64,000 nt of DNA from Enoplolaimus lenunculus (Eukaryota; Nematoda; Enoplea; Enoplida; Thoracostomopsidae): contig JASANG010003929.1 in the NCBI GenBank assembly GCA_030248215.1, positions 1 through 64,000 on the forward strand, in the 5' to 3' direction. Shown here piece after piece: positions 58,879-64,000 of the stretch; position 1 is the first letter of the stretch, and the number at the start of each line of letters is the position of its first letter. The position numbers were made by a program, and so were the translations under genes. A model generated the notes under the pieces. It was not told the DNA's origin and ran no database searches. It saw nothing but the letters and a program-made list of their open reading frames with translations.

Positions 58879-59087
58879 GGACCATGTATAGAACAGGGCC
58901 GGAACAGTAGTATAAGCATATTCCTAAGCCTAAGCCTGAGCTTAAGTCTAAGCCTAAGGGTATGGATGAGCCTATTTCTAAACCTAAACTTAAGCCTAAG
59001 CCTAAGCAAAAAAAATTAGTCTAAAGCTTAAACTGACATATTGTAGCCCCTCTGGAAAACGATCCGGCCCTGTTCTACACATGGGCC
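58879..59087. mobile_element. hAT-like MITE with internal GCCTAA hexamers, perfect 8-bp TSD
   Basis: 209 bp flanked by perfect CTTCTAAG copies (58871-58878, 59088-59095). Ends GGACCATGTATAGAACAGGG and CCCTGTTCTACACATGGGCC are 25-bp inverted repeats with few mismatches. The inside holds a run of TAAGCC hexamers, then TTAGTCTAAAGCTTAAACTG. Best preserved copy of the family. Confidence 0.92.
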
Positions 59088-59095
59088 CTTCTAAG

Positions 59096-60779
59096 AATAT
59101 ATCTATGTGATCTCACAATCAATTTTCCCCCTGTACGTGGTGGGCGAAAATTGTCCATGAGAGAAACCTTAAGGGAAGATTGCACATACGAGAAACTTTG
59201 TTTTGAGATTGTCCATGAGAAAAATGTTCATTTTGTTTTTAGTTCAGGCTTATGAGCTGTTAGTTTCATACAATCTCGAATAGTTTTACCTTCTGGTTCC
59301 ATGCAAATTTAGAGTATTGAACGTTGAATTTCGCTCACATCTAATCAGGCTTAGGTTTGGCTTGTGCAAAGATTAATGCTTAGCGGTCAATCATTTCTTC
59401 CGACAAATAGTGCGCTTATCGTTGAAATGCAGGACTTGTGCGTGAGCGCGTGACTGTCAACCCACGGCGTTAACTTTGTGGAATCGAACGATGTGCATTC
59501 TCGGAAGTTTAGGTCGTACTGGAATAGGCACAAGCGAAGTGTCAAAAAATGACGGGTCGCAAACCCGAGTTTCAGCACTGATATTTGCAGTTCAACCGAC
59601 TCGATCGCTTCAATAACACGGCATTCAATAGATGCACACTTTTATTCATTTTAATTGGCTTACTTCATAACTTATTCAATCAGCCCTTTCCAGAGCTACT
59701 ATTCACTGATGAACAGCTCTTACGTGTGAGATTGTTTAAAAGAGGAATCTTGAGGCAATGTTTACTGAGAAACTGTCCCATGGCACCTTGTTGGCGTAAG
59801 GCCAACTATGTCAGGGCGGTTGAAGGTCATTTGCTATCTGCCTATGCGCCACATTTTTGGCATTGCTCTAAAAACAGAATTGGAAACTTTTGGGCCGTGC
59901 TCCAGGCCGCGAAACGCCTTTAACTCGCAGGTACATATGTTAACGCATAGGTGTAAAGTGGGTAAAGAGTTTTCACACGCGTTGCGCTATACCCACGGAA
60001 CTTTTATTATTTGTACCCGAGGGTAAACCCGCGCAAAATTCCATTACCCGTTGCTTGTCTTTACCCGAGTATAATTCCTTTACCGTCACCGACCTTACCT
60101 GTCCTTATGTTTTTTCTATTGTTGCTACCATTCAAAAAGCCGCAAATATTTTTCGATTTAAGAGCATATTTCAGGAGTGTAATATATATACTTATTTTTC
60201 ACTCATGATGTAAAAAAGTTAAAAATTCAAGTTTTTCTACATTTCGCTGGTTTCAATTCTTTGATGAAAATTTTACGCGGGTAAACAATCACAAATATTT
60301 AGCTCCGCTTTTAAATTGTTTACCCACCGACATATCCGCGCCGAAATTATCTTACCCGTACCCGCGTTGCCCTCGGGTACCCGTAGGTAACGTGCAGCTG
60401 TATGTTAATGTCAGCACAGAAATACGCTGGCGCACAATCGCTAAATTACCCCATGAAAATGAAGATTCCCATCAGAAGTTTCAAAAATTCAAAAAACTTT
60501 AACGTCATAACTAAAATAAGTTAAATTGAACATATTCTAAAATACTACTTAAAATAATAAGACCGTTATAAAAATTTTGTTATTTGTCAAATAGTGATTT
60601 ATCAAAATTTACTTCGCATTTCTCTACTCATCACAATGACAATCGGATTAAGATTGACAGAGTTTAAATTGTATGCTTTTTATTACAAAACTGCGTGATG
60701 GGTTTTATTTACTCCTATGCTTGACATGATTCAATATGCAGAAGCTGTTAATATTAATATTAAACTGTTCCATACTTAT
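59096..60779. other. 1.7 kb without a supported gene
   Basis: A 112-codon plus-strand frame (59585-59923) has some protein-like composition but no motif or firm splice sites. Near 59960-60400 the motif TACCCG/CGGGTA recurs many times in both orientations, probably a diverged TIR element with GGGTA-rich ends. Confidence 0.35.
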
Positions 60780-60787
60780 CATGATTA

Positions 60788-60932
60788 CAGTGCCGGCGGA
60801 AGCGCCCCCCTCGCACATCGGGGGCCCCATCTTGGTACCTAGAATATTTTCGCGCACCACAAGTTATAGATCTGTGAAAATTTTAATTGGGCTGGACCTG
60901 TCTGGGGGCCGACTATTCTTGAGGCGGCCCTG
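60788..60932. mobile_element. hAT-like MITE, 145 bp, 8-bp TSD
   Basis: Left end CAGTGCCGGCGGAAGC, right end TGAGGCGGCCCTG. Flanking CATGATTA (60780-60787) and CATGACTA (60933-60940) agree at 7 of 8. The middle is AT-rich. Confidence 0.8.
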
Positions 60933-60940
60933 CATGACTA

Positions 60941-62503
60941 TTCTATATTAAGCGCCCACTCTTTTTTTGTAATGTTCACAAATTTCCTAACTTAGGAGCA
61001 GTGTTTCGGCATGCAGTCGATGGTTTCCTTTACAATAAACTCGTTATTGGTAACTTTCAAAATAAACCAGTAGTTCATAACTAAAACAGTATATAATACC
61101 GGTACAAACATTGCGCATAGTAATTTTTACATGTAAGATTTGCCTGTTGTTTTCGCTGACTAGTGCAAAATGTTCAAAATATAACTTAGAAACGTAAAAA
61201 ACTGCAGTTTACAGTCCATATGTTCATTATACGTTTCAAAATCATTAAAAAATACAAAATTCTTGCCATTTTTATAGTCTGCGCTTAAGCTTTTAGTGAT
61301 CTTAATATATTCTTTCTGCGATTTCTTTAATTTGAGGCATATTAACCTTATAGCTGTGGGATAAAATGCAAGCGTGCGAAACAATTTCTGCGTTTATTGC
61401 AAAAATAATATTTGTTTCAAATTACAAGAAATAATTAATTATCACAAACCCTTTATGACACTACTAGCAGTGATATAAGATATCATTTTTACGGTTGCTT
61501 TTTCCGGTTAGTTGTTTGCTAAAATATCACTGTTTTCTAAAGTTTTCGAAAAATTCAAGGATACGTTTCTAATGATAAACGAGTACTTGTTCAAAAAAAC
61601 TAGAAAAAATTCATACTTCAAGCAGCATTCAAAATTTTACCATTATTAAAAACGTGTTGTTTTGTTCTCATCGCCTACGAACGCGGCAATAACTGTTTCC
61701 GCTACGTTAAAACAGTAAATAAACAATTAGAATAGATAAGAAATAGAATTTAAAAGTTTTTTCTTGAAATTTCAAAACGAATTCTTGACGATTTTTTTAA
61801 GTAAACGAAGATATTTTGATAAATTCCGGTATTACCATGTAGCGTTAAAATAGTTCGCTCTATGTTGTATTGGTTAATTTTCTCATGACCTTTTCTAAAA
61901 TTTAATGTGCGGGAAAGTTAACTTTGTAGTTTACCTCAGTGAGGGTGTATTCTATTGTGAGAATCATTGCAATTCAGAATGTCGCGATGAGGTAGAAAAT
62001 GTACTAAACTCTGAAGCTGTTTTGGAAAACATCTCTACATTTTGAAACGTTTATTTCAGTCGCTGTCGTCTTTAAATGGTCTTCAGTGTTTAAGTTTTTT
62101 CTACTTTTGAGGCATTTCAAAACATTTTCGTAATTTATGTTAATGTTTTAAAAGTTTAGCCCATCTATATCTAAGGGACTTAACAGTAGTATTCACAAGC
62201 ATATTTCGAAGCTTAAGCCTAAACCTAGAGCCTCAGGTTAAAAGAAAATAAGTCTATAACTAAACCTCAGCCAAAGCATAGGCAAAAAATTTTAAAGCTT
62301 AAGCTTATGACAATCTGCAAATTGTGGTTCGATGCCTATGTTAGTATCTTAGTTGCATTATTTTTATTCACTCACAGAGGCCCAAAGTATCGACAGTCTG
62401 GAGTTCCAACACCATTTGCTGACTGCTGTCAAAAAATAGCTGTATTCATTTTCCGTTGTTTTGGTAGAATGCAAAAATGACCAACTACATTTACTGTTTA
62501 TAA
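60941..62503. other. 1.6 kb without a gene
   Basis: Very AT-rich. A truncated hexamer-bearing MITE lies at ~62158-62310 (GCCCATCTATATC... then GCTTAAGCCTAAACC). Nothing else recognised. Confidence 0.45.
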
Positions 62504-63118
62504 TGCACCATCCAGGTTGCACTGCGGTCACCAATATAAAAATGTCCCACCCTTTTTATACCTAGCTAATTTATGAACACTATCTAAAATTTATGTCCAA
62601 AATTTTAGCTAGCTACCCAAATGACCTACACAAAATGCGACCGGGCAAAAATAGTGTGTAGAAAAACATCACCCTTTAAAATACAGTGCAAATTGTACGG
62701 CGATGCAGGAAAATTCAACTTTTTGGCAGAAAAATTCAAATTTTGTGGCAAATTTAAATTTAGGCGGGAAATTCAGATTTTTGTGAGAAAACTAAAATTT
62801 TGGCGCGAAATTCAAATTTTGGCGAGAAATTCAAATTTTGGCGGAAGATTCAAATTTTAGCCGAAAAATTCAAATTTAAACGTGAAACTGAAATTTCTCG
62901 GTAAATACTAATTTTGGCGCGCAAGAGAGAACACACTGTCAAAATACCCTTCCGTTTTTGGAACGTGTCCTAAGAATAACATGCAAAAACAACATACTAG
63001 CTAAATAGTGCGAAAATAATTACTTACTGCAAGAAATAGCTGTAATTATATACTACAGTCCAATAATAACCATGGACATTTTTGACGTTGGTGAGCGCAG
63101 TATAACCTGGATGGTGCA
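62504..63118. mobile_element. complete TIR element carrying a 19-20-bp minisatellite
   Basis: Ends TGCACCATCCAGGTTGCACT and AGTATAACCTGGATGGTGCA belong to 31-bp inverted repeats; the total is 615 bp. The interior array (62700-62935) consists of AAATTCAAATTTTGGCGGG-type units, the reverse complement of the arrays at 13260 and 28590. Both flanks of the array also match those copies. No transposase frame; the target duplication is unclear, possibly TA. Confidence 0.85.
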
Positions 63119-64000
63119 TAGTTTCGAATGCCAAACCGTAAGCTCAATGAAACTGAAAAGCTAAAATATAATCCCAAGCGTAGCTCTAAATCAAAGCTTA
63201 ATTTTTACTAGTCGAGTTCTGTCAACCTAAGCGAGTTTTTCTTTATGTATGCGTACCTTTTGTAAACAAGAAAGTAAACAAAGTGCCGTCAAAACGGTTC
63301 GTACCTCACGTCTTAACAATTTCTAAACTTGATCAGTTTATAATGAAATACAACCTTGTTAAGTAATCTACACAAATCAACACCGTTTATTGGCGTTTTG
63401 TTCAAATATTTTGTATTTGTTTCACAATTTCAATACATTGTTTTATTATATTTTAGTATTATCTTATCTCACCTCAATTCAACAGCTTGTCACGGATCAT
63501 ATTGTTGTCAAAAATATACTTAGATTTCATTTATTTGACTGTGGTGACCTGTGATTTTAATTGTGTTTTAATACATTGATACCACACATCATCTGTAGAA
63601 TACATGTGCAAATTTTGAAAGGTTATTTTAAACTTGACCATATCTCTATTCTAGCCATGTCTAAATTAAAGGCAAGGTATCCTGGAAAAAATGTTCAACA
63701 GCGGAGAAAATTCAAAATCAAAACCTCTGTGTTTCATCAACCCTAATATCGTTGCCAAACGTTTTTTGTCCGAGACAAAATATACCTTGGAGCAATGAAA
63801 TTTTTGCTACGCTTCAGCTTTGTCGTGCCATTCACTCGTAAAGACCTTGGCAAAAATTAATTACACAGTTTTTCCAGCAAATTACTTATTTTATGCAGAG
63901 AACTGCGCATACAGACATATCTACACTGCAAAAAAATAGTGAGTCAAATTGACTCTCCAAAATAGGCTCTATGGGACTACACAAACTCAGTCAAATTCAA
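63119..64000. other. no gene seen to the window end
   Basis: AT-rich sequence with one 61-codon open stretch (63561-63746) without recognisable features. Confidence 0.4.

Overview
The window looks like gene-poor, AT-rich nuclear DNA of an animal. A Ty3/gypsy-type LTR retroelement fills the left ~10 kb. The rest is intron and intergenic DNA with GT-AG exon candidates, one eukaryotic tRNA-Ala gene (no encoded CCA, T-run terminator), many small non-autonomous DNA transposons and simple repeats. One MITE family is filled with degenerate TTAGGC/GCCTAA hexamers, the nematode telomere unit. That hints weakly at a nematode; no gene here fixes the phylum.

Left region (1-~10.3 kb): the 3' part of a retroelement whose gag, protease and reverse transcriptase lie outside the window. 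It shows an RNase H domain (1-747). An integrase follows in the +1 frame (794-2353), with a complete HHCC/DD35E core, a GPY/F module and a C-terminal ING-like PHD finger. Next, behind a good branch-point/3' splice-site signal, comes an intronless 2062-codon ORF (2445-8633). It begins with a DEDDy 3'-5' exonuclease domain of the RNase D/WRN/EXD2 type, followed by Gln-rich, Cys/His-rich, Arg/Glu-rich and helical regions. A polypurine tract (9922-9934) and a candidate 3' LTR start (TGTAC at 9935) close the element. The exonuclease ORF in the env-like position and the integrase PHD finger are the most unusual features of the window.

Middle region (10.3-38 kb): a short first-exon candidate with a clear PAM2 (PABP-binding) motif at 11269; then two paralogous, unrecognised gene fragments A (21.9-26.3 kb) and B (32.4-33.6 kb). 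A and B share an exon pair with the same intron position and phase, and both have a 121-nt second exon. Around and inside them are a 837-bp foldback element, an 18-bp and a 28-bp tandem array, a 19-20-bp minisatellite carried inside a TIR element, a PIF/Harbinger MITE and hAT-like MITEs.

Right region (38-64 kb): tRNA-Ala, an exon candidate cut at its 3' edge by a hAT MITE, long microsatellites, more 8-bp-TSD MITEs, a 209-bp tandem duplication, a short Ty1/copia-gag-like relic, and the full-length copy of the minisatellite-bearing TIR element (62504-63118). Most of this region holds no gene I can support.

All readings are by eye; no database search was possible. Exon calls rest on open frame, splice signals and, for A/B, paralogy.
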